Translations under genes and position numbers: made by a program
Shown: one piece after another, positions 20,614-33,651 of the stretch
How positions within the stretch are numbered: position 1 is the first letter of the stretch
How the letters are laid out: the number at the start of each line of letters is the position of its first letter
Notes under the pieces: generated by a model
What the model saw: the letters and a program-made list of their open reading frames with translations, nothing else
What the model was told of the DNA's origin: nothing
Databases searched by the model: none
Source: Bacillus sp. OV322
GTDB taxonomy: Bacteria > Bacillota > Bacilli > Bacillales > DSM-1321
DNA length: 64,000 nucleotides
Direction of reading: 5' to 3'
Assembly: GCF_900112495.1 (NCBI RefSeq)
Contig: NZ_FOMA01000008.1
Location: 1-64,000, forward strand

Positions 20614-20907
20614 ATGCAAATAGAGAAATTAAGAGGAAAAGAACTTGACCAGCTTTTTAAAGCGGTTTTGACTTTAAAAGATTTGGATGAATGCTATCGG
20701 TTTTTTGATGATTTGTGCACGGTGAATGAAATTCAGTCACTTGCACAGCGTCTTGAGGTTGCACGCATGCTTCAAGAAGGAAAAACCTATCATAAAATCG
20801 AAACGGAGACTGGCGCAAGCACAGCTACGATTTCACGGGTTAAGCGCTGCTTAAACTACGGAAACGATGCCTATACAATGGCACTTGACCGAATTGTGGA
20901 AGACTGA
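20614..20907 (+). CDS. yerC: TrpR-like regulator YerC
   Basis: A protein of 97 aa. It belongs to the YerC/YecD TrpR-related family of small DNA-binding proteins. The helix-turn-helix is in TYHKIETETGASTATISRVK (about 68-87). AAAGGAGAT, 7 bases before the ATG, is a strong ribosome site. The target and ligand are unknown. It lies in a conserved position before pcrB and is followed by a terminator. Confidence 0.9.
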   Translation: MQIEKLRGKELDQLFKAVLTLKDLDECYRFFDDLCTVNEIQSLAQRLEVARMLQEGKTYHKIETETGASTATISRVKRCLNYGNDAYTMALDRIVED

Positions 20908-20939
20908 GTTACCGAACGCTTATAAAATCAGCACAGACA

Positions 20940-20968
20940 GCCGGATTATCTATTCCGGCTTTTTGTTT
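20940..20968 (+). terminator. Terminator after yerC
   Basis: AGCCGGA and TCCGGCT flank TTATCTAT, followed by TTTTGTTTTT. The 288-base gap to pcrB otherwise shows no gene. Confidence 0.85.
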
Positions 20969-21155
20969 TTTAGGGGATACTGGGCAGGTTCTTGATGGCT
21001 CAGAGCCTGCAGGATGCAGAGAATTTGGCCTGCTAGCTATGAGTCCGGGCCTTTTATTCTTGCTCGCATATACATGCCTGGACAGGACATGGGCTTTTCG
21101 TATTTGTTTCAGAAATTTTTTGCAAATACATCTCTTTTTTATTGAAAAATCTTAA

Positions 21156-21164
21156 TGCTATAAT
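21156..21164 (+). promoter_or_regulatory. Extended -10 promoter of pcrB-pcrA-ligA-camS
   Basis: TGCTATAAT is a perfect extended -10 element (TGnTATAAT) 32 bases before the pcrB ATG. The nearest -35-like TTGAAA is too close (11 bases) to be used with it. Confidence 0.6.
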
Positions 21165-21195
21165 GGTTTAATGGGAATTAGAATGGAGGATAACG

Positions 21196-21879
21196 ATGTA
21201 CGATTTTCGCGAGTGGAAGCATGTGTTCAAACTCGATCCAGATAAGGAAATAAGTGATGAGGCGCTGGAGGCGATCTGCGAATCCGGAACAGACGCCATC
21301 ATGGTGGGGGGGTCTGACGGCATCACCCTTGAAAAAGTATTGGATTTAATGGCAAGGGTGCGCAGATATACCGTTCCATGTGTCCTGGAGATTTCTGATG
21401 CAGAGACGGTAACGCCAGGATTTGATCTGTACTTTATTCCCTCTGTCTTAAACAGCACAGATCCGGATTGGATTATGAATCTGCATCATAAAGCTGTGAA
21501 GGAATACGGGGAAATCATGAACTGGGACGAAATATTTGTAGAAGGATACTGCATTCTTAATCCTGACAGCAAGGCAGCGCTTTTAACAAAGGCTGATGCA
21601 AACAAGGATGCCGAGGATGTCGGAGCCTATGCGATGATGGCCGAAAAAATGTTTCATCTTCCTATTTTTTATCTGGAGTACAGCGGAATGTACGGAGATC
21701 CTCTTGTCGCAGAAAAAGCAAAAAGCAATTTGGAGGAAGCTGTCTTTTTTTATGGGGGCGGCATTGCTTCAGCAGAGCAGGCTAAGGAAATGGCAGCTCA
21801 TGCAGATGTCATTGTAGTTGGAAATATCATTTATGATAACCTGGCAGCAGCACTTGAAACAGTAAAAGCTGTTAAATAG
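21196..21879 (+). CDS. pcrB: Heptaprenylglyceryl phosphate synthase PcrB
   Basis: A protein of 227 aa. A TIM-barrel prenyltransferase that joins heptaprenyl diphosphate to sn-glycerol-1-phosphate in Bacillaceae. [12 protein letters not shown] (33-44), [17 protein letters not shown] and the phosphate-binding GGGIAS and VVGNIIYDN strand ends are visible. AATGGAGGATAACG gives the ribosome site. It begins the conserved pcrB-pcrA-ligA-camS group. The length is normal. Confidence 0.95.
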   Translation: MYDFREWKHVFKLDPDKEISDEALEAICESGTDAIMVGGSDGITLEKVLDLMARVRRYTVPCVLEISDAETVTPGFDLYFIPSVLNSTDPDWIMNLHHKAVKEYGEIMNWDEIFVEGYCILNPDSKAALLTKADANKDAEDVGAYAMMAEKMFHLPIFYLEYSGMYGDPLVAEKAKSNLEEAVFFYGGGIASAEQAKEMAAHADVIVVGNIIYDNLAAALETVKAVK

Positions 21880-22052
21880 AGTTTGAAGGTTCTGATTCAT
21901 CCTGATACGCCTGGCATTGTGAGGCCAATAACAAGCATAGAGATAAGGCAAAAAGCCTTTCTGCTTTTGTGCGCCTTTTTGCCGGGAGTGGACAAGGGGT
22001 TTGGATTTTTTATATACTAGGAACAAATGTTCGAAAAAAAGGCGGTGTTTTC

Positions 22053-24293
22053 ATGCAGTTTTTATCTGAGAAATTAGTAAATGGTTTAAATGAACAGCAG
22101 CAAAAGGCAGTGAAAGCAACGGATGGCCCCCTTTTGATCATGGCCGGCGCAGGGAGCGGAAAAACCAGGGTGCTGACACACCGGATTGCTTATTTAATGG
22201 TGGAAAAAGAAGTGGCGCCATGGAATATTCTTGCGATCACTTTTACAAATAAAGCAGCAAGGGAAATGAAGGAGAGAATCCGGGCAATATTGGGAGGAGC
22301 GGCAGATGAAATCTGGGTATCCACCTTTCACTCGATGTGTGTGCGAATTTTAAGGCGCGACATTGACCGGATCGGCTTTAACCGTAATTTTTCAATCCTC
22401 GATACAACTGATCAGCAATCGGTGATTAAACAGATTCTTAAAGATAAGAATATGGATACGAAAAAATATGACTATCGGGCAATTCTCGGCAGCATCAGTT
22501 CAGCAAAAAATGAACTTGTCAGCCCTGAGGAATTTGCAAAAACAGCAGGCGATTACTATAGCCAGGTGACTGCTGATGTTTATACAGAGTATCAAAAAAG
22601 GCTCCGTAAGAACCAGGCACTCGACTTTGATGATTTGATCATGATGACGATCCTGCTGTTTCAGCGTGTCCCTGAGGTGCTTGAATATTATCAGCGCAAA
22701 TTCCAGTATATTCATGTGGATGAGTACCAGGATACAAACCGGGCACAATATATGCTTGTAAAGCAGATGGCATCCCGATTCAGGAACATCTGTGTTGTCG
22801 GTGATTCCGATCAGTCCATTTACCGGTGGCGGGGTGCTGATATAGCCAACATCCTGTCTTTTGAAAAGGACTACCCGAACGCAACGGTTATTTTCCTTGA
22901 GCAGAACTACCGGTCGACGAAAAGAATTCTTTCCGCAGCCAACGGTGTCATTGGAAATAACAGCAACCGGAAGCCGAAGAATCTTTGGACTGAAAACTCT
23001 GAAGGAAATAAGATTTTTTATCTCCGTGCAGACAGCGAGCAGGGAGAAGCACAGTTTGTAGCCGGAAAGATTAATGAAATATCCAGGGATTCTGGCAGAA
23101 AGCTCTCTGACTTCGCCATATTGTACCGCACAAATGCACAGTCACGTGTCATGGAGGAAGTGCTGCTGAAATCTAATATCCAGTACAGCATCGTGGGCGG
23201 CATCAAGTTCTATGACCGCAAAGAAATCAAGGATATTTTAGCTTATTTGCGCCTGATTGCGAATCCGGATGATGATATCAGCCTGCGCAGGGTGATTAAT
23301 GTGCCGAAACGGGGAGTGGGCTCTACCTCACTGGATAAAATTGCCGACTATGCTGCAAGCCAGGACCTTTCCATGTTTGGGGCGCTGGAGGAGATTGAGC
23401 ATATCGGTCTCAGCCCGAAAATCATGAATGCGGCAAGGGAGTTCCGAGATCTTGTCAAAGGCTACAGCAACATGCAGGAATACCTTTCTGTTACAGAGCT
23501 GGTGGAAGAGGTCATCGGCAAGTCAGGATACCGTGAAATGCTTGAGGCTGAAAAAACAATCGAATCTCAAAGCAGGCTGGAAAACATTGATGAATTTCTT
23601 TCTGTAACAAAGAACTTTGAGGAAAAAAATGATGATAAGTCACTAGTTGGATTCCTGACTGATCTTGCTCTAGTAGCAGATATTGATTCCCTGGATGATA
23701 CAGATGAAGCGCAGGAGACAGTCACATTAATGACGCTGCACTCTGCAAAGGGACTTGAGTTTCCTGTAGTGTTCCTATTGGGGCTTGAGGAAGGCGTGTT
23801 TCCTCACAGCCGTTCACTCATGGATGAAGAAGAAATGGAAGAAGAGCGGCGGCTTGCTTACGTGGGCATTACGCGTGCAGAAACCGAGCTTTACATCACG
23901 AATGCCCAAATGAGGACACTATACGGACGGACAAACATGAATCCTGTTTCCCGGTTCATTAGTGAAATTCCGGAAGACCTGCTTGAAGACCTGATGCCGA
24001 AGCCTAAGGCCAAAAGGTTCAGCAGCCAAAGCAGCTATTCTTCAAAACCTGTTCAATCAGGCGGCACCCAGCGTACCCCATCATTTGGGCGGGCGGTATC
24101 GGCACCTTCTAAAACCGGAGGAGATGAAATCGGCTGGAAGGTCGGCGACAAGGCTTCGCATAAAAAATGGGGAACCGGAACGGTCGTCAGTGTGAAAGGT
24201 GAAGGCGAAGGGAAGGAACTTGATATTGCATTCCCGAGCCCTACCGGCATCAAACGCTTATTGGCCAAGTTTGCACCAATTGAAAAAGCATAA
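22053..24293 (+). CDS. pcrA: ATP-dependent DNA helicase PcrA
   Basis: A protein of 746 aa. A superfamily 1A 3'-5' helicase needed for repair, for removing RecA and stalled RNA polymerase, and for rolling-circle plasmid replication. Walker A GAGSGKT spans residues 32-38, motif II is DEYQDTN (about 223), motif [17 protein letters not shown], and motif [13 protein letters not shown]. The C-terminal region (about 650-745) carries the tudor-like polymerase-binding part. ATG at 22053 starts the known N-terminus; the frame upstream to 21969 is not conserved. It is in one transcription unit with ligA and camS. Confidence 0.96.
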   Translation: MQFLSEKLVNGLNEQQQKAVKATDGPLLIMAGAGSGKTRVLTHRIAYLMVEKEVAPWNILAITFTNKAAREMKERIRAILGGAADEIWVSTFHSMCVRILRRDIDRIGFNRNFSILDTTDQQSVIKQILKDKNMDTKKYDYRAILGSISSAKNELVSPEEFAKTAGDYYSQVTADVYTEYQKRLRKNQALDFDDLIMMTILLFQRVPEVLEYYQRKFQYIHVDEYQDTNRAQYMLVKQMASRFRNICVVGDSDQSIYRWRGADIANILSFEKDYPNATVIFLEQNYRSTKRILSAANGVIGNNSNRKPKNLWTENSEGNKIFYLRADSEQGEAQFVAGKINEISRDSGRKLSDFAILYRTNAQSRVMEEVLLKSNIQYSIVGGIKFYDRKEIKDILAYLRLIANPDDDISLRRVINVPKRGVGSTSLDKIADYAASQDLSMFGALEEIEHIGLSPKIMNAAREFRDLVKGYSNMQEYLSVTELVEEVIGKSGYREMLEAEKTIESQSRLENIDEFLSVTKNFEEKNDDKSLVGFLTDLALVADIDSLDDTDEAQETVTLMTLHSAKGLEFPVVFLLGLEEGVFPHSRSLMDEEEMEEERRLAYVGITRAETELYITNAQMRTLYGRTNMNPVSRFISEIPEDLLEDLMPKPKAKRFSSQSSYSSKPVQSGGTQRTPSFGRAVSAPSKTGGDEIGWKVGDKASHKKWGTGTVVSVKGEGEGKELDIAFPSPTGIKRLLAKFAPIEKA

Positions 24294-24336
24294 ATGCGGG
24301 CATTCTCCCGCATTCTAAAATAAAATAGAAGCTGTG

Positions 24337-24364
24337 CAGACTGACTGGAGGGTCTGTCAGTCTG
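24337..24364 (+). other. Inverted repeat between pcrA and ligA
   Basis: CAGACTGAC (24337-24345) and GTCAGTCTG (24356-24364) form a perfect 9-bp stem. A second hairpin, AATGCGGG/CCCGCATT, lies just after the pcrA stop (24294-24315). Neither has a T run, so they are not clear terminators; they may affect message processing between the two genes. Confidence 0.4.
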
Positions 24365-24377
24365 AATAGATCTGTAA

Positions 24378-26402
<2,025 letters not shown>

Positions 26403-26415
26403 GAGGGTGTAAGCC

Positions 26416-27585
26416 ATGAAGAAAATTCCCTTTCTCGTGCTGATTATAATGCTGTTTCTCGCGGGGTGTGCCCCGAAATTCGACAAGCAGCAGGAAGTGG
26501 TGAAGGATTCATCAAAATCAAAGGAAAAAGCGATTATTCCAAAGTACAAGATTTCTGATGAATACTACCGCACGATACTGCCATTTGAACCGGCAAAAGC
26601 GAGAGGACTTGTAGTTTCCAATTTAAATACCCGCTATGACATTAAAGAGTTCGAAACAGGGCTCATGAGAATAGCGCAGAATAATTTTGATCCGAATAAG
26701 TATCTTTTCCAGGAAGGGCAGTCCCTGGATTCACATACCGTGAATCTTTGGCTGAACCGCAAATTCACTAAGGCACAGGCTAAGGAAAATGGCATAAAGG
26801 CCAGCGATAATATTGGCTTGAATCCATTGGATCCGGGTAAAGGCAATATTGATACCCGAAATAAGAAATATCCGATATACCTGGCCCACATTCTTGAGCA
26901 GGATTATCTGCTTAAGGATTCAAAGAATAAGGTGAGCCTTGGCGGAGTTGTGATTGGCCTTGCCCTCAATTCTGTACACTATTATCAAAAAGAAGAGTAC
27001 GGCGCTACCTACAATACAAAAGTTCCTCAGGCGGAGGTTGTTTCACATGGTAAACAAATCGCCCAGCAGGTATTACAGCGCCTTAGAAAGATGGACAAGC
27101 TGAAAAACATTCCAATTACGATTGCTTTATTTGAGCAAAAACAGAAATCTTCTGTGATTCCGGGGAATTTCATTTATTACACAAATGTAGATGCAGGAAG
27201 CGGTCAGGTGGATAAATGGGAAAAGGTGAATGAAAAGTATTATCTCCTTCCCTCTGATACTGCAAATACAGATCACAGAGATGACAATGTGGCATTCCTG
27301 AACTTTAAACAGGATGTAGAAAAGTATTTCCCTAACTTCAATGGAGTAATGGGAAGGGCTTTTTATGAAGAAGATCAAATGAAGTCTTTAAATATTGATA
27401 TTCCGATTCAATTTTACGGGAGCTCAGAAGCAGTGGGCTTCACCCAATATGTAACAGGACTCGTTATGGAGCGATTTCCTGCGTATGTTTCCGTCCAGGT
27501 GTCCATTACATCTGTAAATGGACCGGAAGCACTTATTGTGCGCAAAGCGAATCAGGACCAGCCAACCGTCCATATTTATGATTAA
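26416..27585 (+). CDS. camS: CamS-family sex pheromone lipoprotein (YerH)
   Basis: A protein of 389 aa. A lipoprotein signal with lipobox FLAGC gives lipid-modified Cys18. The CamS/YerH family takes its name from staphylococcal signal-peptide fragments that act as enterococcal pheromones; the role of the mature protein is not known. It is encoded 13 bases after ligA, as in B. subtilis. AAGAGGGTGTAAGCC supplies the ribosome site. It is followed by a terminator that ends the pcrB-camS unit. Confidence 0.9.
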   Translation: MKKIPFLVLIIMLFLAGCAPKFDKQQEVVKDSSKSKEKAIIPKYKISDEYYRTILPFEPAKARGLVVSNLNTRYDIKEFETGLMRIAQNNFDPNKYLFQEGQSLDSHTVNLWLNRKFTKAQAKENGIKASDNIGLNPLDPGKGNIDTRNKKYPIYLAHILEQDYLLKDSKNKVSLGGVVIGLALNSVHYYQKEEYGATYNTKVPQAEVVSHGKQIAQQVLQRLRKMDKLKNIPITIALFEQKQKSSVIPGNFIYYTNVDAGSGQVDKWEKVNEKYYLLPSDTANTDHRDDNVAFLNFKQDVEKYFPNFNGVMGRAFYEEDQMKSLNIDIPIQFYGSSEAVGFTQYVTGLVMERFPAYVSVQVSITSVNGPEALIVRKANQDQPTVHIYD

Positions 27586-27600
27586 TAGACTTTAGGAAAT

Positions 27601-27626
27601 CCCGGTACTCCTGTGCCGGGGTTTTT
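27601..27626 (+). terminator. Terminator after camS
   Basis: CCCGGTA (27601-27607) pairs with TGCCGGG (27614-27620), followed by GTTTTTT. Confidence 0.88.
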
Positions 27627-27792
27627 TGCGTGAATTTGCCTCAGGCTTGAGCGTAAGAAACAGGGTATAACAGTCTGTGCAAAGCAGGCGGCAGAAGCGA
27701 AAATTACCTGGCAATATGAACAGACATGGATGTAAAAAGAAGAGATTAAAAGATTTTTAGAGAATTCTTTCAGAAATACTATATGAAGATGT

Positions 27793-27821
27793 TTGAAGAG
27801 TTTGAACTTATCAGTTAAAAT
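27793..27821 (+). promoter_or_regulatory. Candidate sigma-A promoter of rocA
   Basis: TTGAAG (27793-27798), a 17-base spacer and TAAAAT (27816-27821), about 41 bases before the rocA start. I see no sigma-54 type GG/GC element in the 276-base gap, unlike the sigma-L-dependent roc genes of B. subtilis. Confidence 0.6.
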
Positions 27822-27861
27822 GATAGATGGTGTTAAAGAATTATACATAGGAGGGATTATC

Positions 27862-29409
27862 TTGGTACAGGCATACAAGCATGAACCATTTACTGACTTT
27901 TCTCAAGACTCCAATAAAAGTGGGTTCCTTGAAGGATTAAAAACCGTTAAGGAATACCTTGGCAAAGACTATGACCTATTAATCGGAGGAGAAAGAATCT
28001 CCACTGAAGATAAAATTGTTTCTTACAATCCTGCTAATAAAGACGAAGTAATTGGAAGCGTTTCAAAAGCGAGCCGCGACTTGGCTGAAAAGGCAATGGA
28101 GGCTGCTGATGAAGCATTTAAATCATGGCGCAAGGTGAAGCCGGAGGTAAGAGCTGATGTTCTTTTTAAAGCAGCTGCCATCATCCGCCGCCGTAAGCAC
28201 GAGTTCTCAGCTCTTATGACGAAGGAAGCAGGAAAGCCTTGGCATGAAGCAGATGCAGATACTGCTGAAGCAATTGATTTCCTTGAATTTTATGCGCGCC
28301 AGATGCTGAAATTGAAAAATGGACTTCCTGTTCAAAGCCGTCCGGACGAGTTTAACCGTTTTGATTATATACCGCTTGGTGTCGGCATTATCATTTCTCC
28401 ATGGAACTTCCCATTTGCAATCATGGCTGGAACGACTGTTGCTGCCATCGTTGCCGGAAACACGGTACTATTAAAGCCGGCTTCAACAACACCGATTGTT
28501 GCAGCGAAGTTTGTAGAAGTAATGGAAGAAGCAGGCCTTCCTAAGGGCGTCCTGAACTTCGTGCCGGGAAGCGGTGCAGAAGTTGGGGACTACCTGGTAG
28601 ACCATCCGCGCACACGCTTTGTTTCCTTCACAGGATCACGTGAAGTCGGCATCCGCATTTTTGAGCGTGCTTCTAAGGTAAACGAAGGCCAAATCTGGCT
28701 TAAGCGCGTGATCGCTGAAATGGGCGGCAAAGATACAATTGTCGTTGACAAAGAAGCAGATCTTGAATTGGCAGCGCAGTCTATCGTGAAATCGGCATTC
28801 GGCTTCTCTGGACAAAAGTGTTCAGCATGTTCCCGTGCTGTTATCGTAGAAGATGTGTATGACCAAGTCTTAAACCGTGCTGTAGAATTAACGAAGGAAT
28901 TGACTGTCGGAAATCCGGAAGACCAGTCACACTTCATGGGGCCGGTAATTGACCAGGCTGCTTATAATAAAATTCTTGAATACATTGAAATCGGAAAAGG
29001 AGAAGGCAGGCTATTAGCCGGCGGAGAAGGCGACGACTCTAAAGGATACTTCGTCCAGCCGACAATCATTGCAGACCTGGATCCGAAAGCTCGCTTGATG
29101 CAGGAAGAAATCTTTGGTCCTGTAGTGGCATTCGCTAAAGCAAAGGATTTCGACCATGCTATCGAAATTGCCAACAATACAGATTACGGTTTGACAGGTG
29201 CAGTTATCACAAGCAACCGAGAAAACATGGAAAAAGCGCGCGAGGATTTCCATGTTGGAAACCTATACTTTAACCGCGGCTGTACAGGAGCTATTGTCGG
29301 ATACCAGCCATTCGGCGGATTCAACATGTCAGGTACAGATTCCAAAGCAGGCGGCCCGGATTACATCGCCCTTCACATGCAAGGGAAAACAACATCAGAA
29401 GCCTATTAA
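27862..29409 (+). CDS. rocA: 1-pyrroline-5-carboxylate dehydrogenase RocA
   Basis: A protein of 515 aa, the same length as B. subtilis RocA. It oxidises pyrroline-5-carboxylate (glutamate semialdehyde) to glutamate in proline and arginine catabolism, using NAD. Catalytic Cys320 is in [14 protein letters not shown] and the general base Glu286 in [21 protein letters not shown] is the NAD-binding loop. The start is TTG at 27862, with AGGAGGGAT about 6 bases upstream; the frame continues upstream to 27793 but overlaps the promoter. It is a single-gene unit with no proline transporter or PutB beside it. Confidence 0.96.
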   Translation: MVQAYKHEPFTDFSQDSNKSGFLEGLKTVKEYLGKDYDLLIGGERISTEDKIVSYNPANKDEVIGSVSKASRDLAEKAMEAADEAFKSWRKVKPEVRADVLFKAAAIIRRRKHEFSALMTKEAGKPWHEADADTAEAIDFLEFYARQMLKLKNGLPVQSRPDEFNRFDYIPLGVGIIISPWNFPFAIMAGTTVAAIVAGNTVLLKPASTTPIVAAKFVEVMEEAGLPKGVLNFVPGSGAEVGDYLVDHPRTRFVSFTGSREVGIRIFERASKVNEGQIWLKRVIAEMGGKDTIVVDKEADLELAAQSIVKSAFGFSGQKCSACSRAVIVEDVYDQVLNRAVELTKELTVGNPEDQSHFMGPVIDQAAYNKILEYIEIGKGEGRLLAGGEGDDSKGYFVQPTIIADLDPKARLMQEEIFGPVVAFAKAKDFDHAIEIANNTDYGLTGAVITSNRENMEKAREDFHVGNLYFNRGCTGAIVGYQPFGGFNMSGTDSKAGGPDYIALHMQGKTTSEAY

Positions 29410-29434
29410 TCTCTTCCGTTCATGGAAGGGCTCG

Positions 29435-29480
29435 GACTGTAGACAAACCCGAAAAAGCGGGTTTGCCTGCAGTCTTTTTT
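29435..29480 (+). terminator. Terminator after rocA
   Basis: GACTGTAGACAAACCCG (29435-29451) pairs with CGGGTTTGCCTGCAGTC (29458-29474) with small mismatches, followed by six T. Confidence 0.92.
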
Positions 29481-29491
29481 GTTTTGAACTA

Positions 29492-29690
29492 TTTTCGTAA
29501 ACTTTGCTGCTATGGAACAAGGTGGCTGATTTCCGCTCCAGGATGCTCGCTTTCCGCGGGGCGGCCGGTGAGCCTCCCTCGGCTGCGCCTGCGGGGTCTC
29601 ACCTATTCCGCTAATCCCGCAGGAGTCTCGCACCTTACGCTCCAATCAACCTGACTTAACACTAGGGCGCCTCACAGAACATAAAAAAAC
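29492..29690. repeat. Dispersed element, complete copy
   Basis: About 199 bp, GC-rich, with no gene. It begins TTTTCGTAAACTTTGCTGC. It contains TGATTTCCGCTCC near the left and GGAGCGTAAGG (read in reverse) near the right, internal hairpins around GCGGGG/CCCGC, and ends GCCTCACAGAACATAAAAAAAC. The left half recurs at 13466-13560 and the right half at 38211-38312. The layout resembles a non-autonomous MITE- or REP-like element. Similar sequences are, to my memory, common in Bacillaceae genomes. Confidence 0.8.
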
Positions 29691-30270
29691 ATACCAAGAA
29701 ATCCAACTTTAGTTATCCACTTTATAAAATGTTGGATTATAAGGGAGTGTACCTTTGTGTTCTCTCCAAACATTTTCAATAAGAGTGTCAATATCAAGTC
29801 TATCATTTAATTTACCTACCAATTTCAACAAAAAGAAAGAAAGTACTCAAGCTATCTGTAATTATTCCTTTGCTCCTCTTATCTGCAAAAGCGGGAAAAA
29901 AGATAGATTATGGCTGAATGTAAGAAATGGAGGTAAGGTTTTAGTGCAGAGTGAAGTGGTAAACTGCCATATTTCCCGGCTGCATTACAAAAAGAGACTA
30001 TTTCCCGGACAATATTCACAATTTCCTTCTGTTATTTTGACTTTTTTCTTAAAAACTGTTGTTTTTTAATGAACTGTTGAAGGCGATTCATGCGGAATTA
30101 TACATGCCCATATTATAAAACCGTTCATTACTGAAAATGAAAGCGGAAGCATGGTGAAGATCTGTTTTCCTATACTATCTATTGTTGCTTTAATGTAAGA
30201 TAGTCTGATATGATTTAAAAGAATGTTCAAACAGATAAAAATCAGGCTTTTGCAGAACCATTATGAATGA
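29691..30270. other. Intergenic stretch without a supported gene
   Basis: The stretch is AT-rich. An open frame at 29755-30069 has no ribosome site, atypical composition and no recognisable domain, so it is not called. I see no repeat or RNA gene. Confidence 0.5.
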
Positions 30271-30306
30271 TCATCGGCCCTTTTCGTTAAGAGCCGATTT
30301 TTTCAA
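30269..30306 (+). terminator. Terminator-like hairpin upstream of gatC
   Basis: ATCGGC and GCCGAT, with inner CTTTT/TAAGA pairing, are followed by TTTTTC. No gene ends just before it, so it would act on a leader or on read-through transcription. Confidence 0.6.
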
Positions 30307-30341
30307 TCAGGGGGTGTGAAGCCTTCCCTTTATTGGGGCAT

Positions 30342-30367
30342 CAGCACGGTTAAGGTGCTGTTTTTAT
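30342..30367 (+). terminator. Second terminator-like hairpin before gatC
   Basis: CAGCAC (30342-30347) and GTGCTG (30355-30360) with TTTTTATT, only 20 bases before the gatC ribosome site. In tandem with the hairpin at 30269-30306 it suggests an attenuated leader for gatCAB. No T-box features are visible. Confidence 0.6.
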
Positions 30368-30387
30368 TAATTTCCGGAGGTGGAAAG

Positions 30388-30678
30388 ATGTCACGGATTA
30401 CGATGGATCAGGTCAAGCATGTGGCACATCTGGCAAGGCTCGCTATTTCTGAGGAGGAAGCTGTTCAATTTCAGAAGCAGCTTGATACTATGATTTCTTT
30501 TGCAGAGCAGCTAAATGAGCTGGATACAGAAAATGTTGAACCAACTTCACATGTGCTGAAAATGTCCAATGTCATGAGAGAGGATATTGCGAAAGAAGGC
30601 TTGCCGATTGATAAGGTGCTGAAAAATGCACCAGACAGCAAGGATGGACACATAAGGGTTCCGTCCATTATGGATTAA
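30388..30678 (+). CDS. gatC: Glutamyl-tRNA(Gln) amidotransferase subunit C
   Basis: A protein of 96 aa, the normal size. The small subunit that holds GatA and GatB together in the GatCAB complex, which converts Glu-tRNA(Gln) to Gln-tRNA(Gln). The N-terminal [20 protein letters not shown] is typical. ATG at 30388 has CCGGAGGTGG upstream; the frame extending to 30316 crosses a terminator hairpin and is not used. gatA follows after 13 bases. Confidence 0.95.
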   Translation: MSRITMDQVKHVAHLARLAISEEEAVQFQKQLDTMISFAEQLNELDTENVEPTSHVLKMSNVMREDIAKEGLPIDKVLKNAPDSKDGHIRVPSIMD

Positions 30679-30691
30679 GGAGGGGAAAAGG

Positions 30692-32149
30692 ATGTCATTG
30701 TTTCAGCATGGTGTTCCAGAGCTTTACAAGCTTTTACATAGGAAAGAAATTAAAGCCTCTGAACTTGTGAATGAATCTTTTGAAAGAATCGGGCAGGTGG
30801 ATGGTCAGATTAAGGCCTTTTTAACACTTGATGAAGAAAATGCCCGCAGCAAGGCGAAGGAAATAGATGAAAGAATTGAGACAGGAAAAGATCATGGCAA
30901 CCTTTTCGGCTTGCCGATCGGGATTAAAGACAATATTGTGACAGAAAACCTGCGCACTACGAGCGGAAGCAGAATCCTTGAAAACTTTAATCCGATATAT
31001 GATTCCACAGTCGTTCAAAAACTGAAAAAAGCGGAAACGATCACGATTGGAAAGCTGAATATGGACGAGTTTGCGATGGGCTCCTCCAATGAAAACTCCG
31101 CATTCCAGGTTACCCGCAATCCATGGAATACGGATTATGTCCCGGGTGGCTCTTCAGGCGGGTCTGCAGCATCAGTAGCAGCAGGTGAAGTCCTATTTTC
31201 CTTAGGATCAGATACGGGCGGCTCGATTCGCCAGCCTGCAGCCTACTGCGGAGTTGTTGGCTTAAAGCCTACATACGGAAGAGTGTCGCGTTTCGGCCTA
31301 GTGGCTTTTGCTTCCTCACTTGACCAAATTGGTCCTGTTACAAGGACGGTTGAGGATAATGCCTATTTGCTTGAAGCCATTTCAGGCATCGACCACATGG
31401 ATTCAACCTCTGCGAATGTGGATGTGCCAAGTTTCTCTTCTTCTTTGACTGGAGATATCAGGGGGCTGAAGATCGCCGTTCCTAAGGAATATTTGGGTGA
31501 GGGTGTTGGAGAAGAAGCGAGAAATTCCGTTTTAGCAGCTCTTAAGGTATTAGAGGGCCTTGGCGCCGAGTGGGAGGAAGTGTCGCTGCCGCATTCTAAA
31601 TATGCGCTGTCCGCTTATTATCTGCTTTCCTCATCTGAGGCATCAGCCAACCTGTCCCGTTTTGACGGCGTCAGATACGGCTACAGGACAGATGGAGCAC
31701 AGAACCTGCTTGACATGTACAAGCAGACACGTTCTGAAGGCTTTGGAGATGAGGTGAAGCGCCGGATCATGCTTGGAACCTTCTCCCTAAGCTCGGGGTA
31801 CTATGATGCGTATTATAAAAAGGCCCAAAAAGTGCGCACACTGATTAAAAAAGATTTTGAAGATGTATTTGAAAAATATGATGTGATTGTCGGGCCGACC
31901 ACTCCGACACCGGCCTTTAAGATCGGCGAAAAGACGGATGATCCATTAACCATGTATGCTAATGATATTTTGACCATCCCTGTGAACCTGGCGGGAGTTC
32001 CTGCCATTTCCGTACCGTGCGGCTTTGCCGGCGGACTGCCTCTTGGGCTTCAGATTATCGGAAAGCACTTTGATGAAAGTACGGTGTACCAAGTAGCGCA
32101 TGCCTTTGAACAGGCAGGAGACTTTTATAAAAAATTACCGCAATTGTAA
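30692..32149 (+). CDS. gatA: Glutamyl-tRNA(Gln) amidotransferase subunit A
   Basis: A protein of 485 aa. The amidase subunit that releases ammonia from glutamine. The Ser-cisSer-Lys triad of the amidase-signature family is Lys79 (GIKDN), Ser154 (PGGSSGGS) and Ser178 (DTGGSIRQP). AAGGAGGGG precedes the ATG. It is the middle gene of gatCAB, 3 bases from gatB's alternative start and 12 from the preferred one. Confidence 0.97.
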   Translation: MSLFQHGVPELYKLLHRKEIKASELVNESFERIGQVDGQIKAFLTLDEENARSKAKEIDERIETGKDHGNLFGLPIGIKDNIVTENLRTTSGSRILENFNPIYDSTVVQKLKKAETITIGKLNMDEFAMGSSNENSAFQVTRNPWNTDYVPGGSSGGSAASVAAGEVLFSLGSDTGGSIRQPAAYCGVVGLKPTYGRVSRFGLVAFASSLDQIGPVTRTVEDNAYLLEAISGIDHMDSTSANVDVPSFSSSLTGDIRGLKIAVPKEYLGEGVGEEARNSVLAALKVLEGLGAEWEEVSLPHSKYALSAYYLLSSSEASANLSRFDGVRYGYRTDGAQNLLDMYKQTRSEGFGDEVKRRIMLGTFSLSSGYYDAYYKKAQKVRTLIKKDFEDVFEKYDVIVGPTTPTPAFKIGEKTDDPLTMYANDILTIPVNLAGVPAISVPCGFAGGLPLGLQIIGKHFDESTVYQVAHAFEQAGDFYKKLPQL

Positions 32150-32161
32150 GGGGTGAACGTG

Positions 32162-33592
32162 ATGAAATTTGAAACAGTGATTGGCCTTGAAGTACATGTA
32201 GAGCTTAAAACAGATTCAAAAATTTTCTCGGACAGCCCAAACCACTTTGGTGCTGCACCGAACACTAATACAAGCGTGATTGACTTAGGCTATCCGGGCG
32301 TGCTTCCAGTCATCAATAAAAAAGCTGTGAACTTTTCAATGAAGGCTGCAATGGCTTTAAACTGTGAAATTGCCGAAGAAACGAAATTCGACCGTAAAAA
32401 CTACTTTTATCCGGACAATCCGAAAGCATATCAGATTTCCCAATTTGATAAGCCGATCGGCGAGCATGGCTGGATCGAAATTGAAGCTGGCGGAAAGAAA
32501 AAGAAAATCGGCATCACAAGGATCCATATGGAAGAAGATGCAGGTAAGCTGACACATACTGGTGACGGTTATTCGCTTTGTGATTATAACCGCCAGGGGA
32601 CGCCGCTGGTTGAAATTGTATCTGAGCCTGATATTTCGACACCGGAAGAAGCGTATGCTTATCTGGAAAAACTTAAATCCATCATCCAGTATACTGGAGT
32701 GTCTGACTGCAAAATGGAGGAAGGCTCCCTGCGCTGTGATGCTAATATCTCTCTTCGCCCTGTTGGCCAGCTTGAGCTTGGCACCAAAACAGAGCTTAAA
32801 AACTTAAACTCCTTCAGCTTCGTCCGTAAAGGGCTGGAGTATGAGGAAAAGCGCCAGGAAGAGATCTTATCATCCGGAGGATCGATTGAACAGGAAACAC
32901 GCCGGTTTGATGAAAGCACGGGCAAAACCCTGTTAATGCGTGTGAAGGAAGGATCAGATGATTACCGGTACTTCCCGGAGCCTGATCTATTGTCCATCTT
33001 TATTGATGAAGAGTGGAAAAATAGGATCCGCTCTGAAATTCCTGAGCTCCCAGATCAGCGGAAAAAACGCTATACAGAGGAATTTGGATTGTCTGCATAT
33101 GATGCGGCAGTTTTGACCGTAACAAAGGAAACGGCAGACTTTTTTGAAGAAACTGTAGCGCTCGGAACTGATCCGAAGCTTGCTTCCAACTGGATCATGG
33201 GCGAACTATCCGCATATTTGAATGCAGAAGGAAAAGAGCTGCATGAAGCCGCACTGACTTCTGAATCGCTTGCAGGCTTAATCAAGCTGATTGAAAATGG
33301 CACAATTTCTACGAAGATTGCCAAGCAGGTCTTCAAGGAATTGGCCGAAAAAGGCGGAAACGCAGAAGAAATCGTAAAGGAAAAGGGACTTGTCCAGATT
33401 TCTGATGAAGGGGCCCTCCGCAAGATCGTCGGTGAGGCGCTCGACAGCAATCCGCAATCGATTGAAGACTTCAAGAATGGCAAAAACAAAGCAATCGGCT
33501 TCCTTGTCGGCCAAATCATGAAAGCGACTAAAGGACAGGCGAATCCGCCGTTAGTGAATAAGATTCTTGTTGAGGAAATCAATAAGCGATAA
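32162..33592 (+). CDS. gatB: Aspartyl/glutamyl-tRNA amidotransferase subunit B
   Basis: A protein of 476 aa. It activates Glu-tRNA(Gln) by phosphorylation and receives ammonia from Gat[13 protein letters not shown] (3-14), [19 protein letters not shown] and the [14 protein letters not shown] signature (about 180-193) are present, and the C-terminal YqeY-like tail domain runs from about 330. ATG at 32162 is preferred to GTG at 32153 because AAGGGGTGA lies just upstream of it. It ends the operon before a bidirectional terminator. Confidence 0.97.
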   Translation: MKFETVIGLEVHVELKTDSKIFSDSPNHFGAAPNTNTSVIDLGYPGVLPVINKKAVNFSMKAAMALNCEIAEETKFDRKNYFYPDNPKAYQISQFDKPIGEHGWIEIEAGGKKKKIGITRIHMEEDAGKLTHTGDGYSLCDYNRQGTPLVEIVSEPDISTPEEAYAYLEKLKSIIQYTGVSDCKMEEGSLRCDANISLRPVGQLELGTKTELKNLNSFSFVRKGLEYEEKRQEEILSSGGSIEQETRRFDESTGKTLLMRVKEGSDDYRYFPEPDLLSIFIDEEWKNRIRSEIPELPDQRKKRYTEEFGLSAYDAAVLTVTKETADFFEETVALGTDPKLASNWIMGELSAYLNAEGKELHEAALTSESLAGLIKLIENGTISTKIAKQVFKELAEKGGNAEEIVKEKGLVQISDEGALRKIVGEALDSNPQSIEDFKNGKNKAIGFLVGQIMKATKGQANPPLVNKILVEEINKR

Positions 33593-33600
33593 AAGCAGTA

Positions 33601-33648
33601 AAAAAGCTGTCATGAAAGGTTTGATTTCCTTCATGACAGCTTTTTTTG
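33601..33648. terminator. Bidirectional terminator between gatB and the ABC importer
   Basis: AAAAAGCTGTCATGAA (33601-33616) pairs with TTCATGACAGCTTTTT (33630-33645), with A and T tracts on both sides. It serves gatB on the plus strand and the ABC operon on the minus strand. Confidence 0.92.
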
Positions 33649-33651
33649 CAC

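Noticed and set aside
29755..30069. Open frame of 104 codons upstream of gatC
   Set aside because: No ribosome site, odd composition and no recognisable domain.
30269..30387. T-box riboswitch in front of gatCAB
   Set aside because: Two terminator-like hairpins are present, but no T-box sequence or specifier stem is visible.
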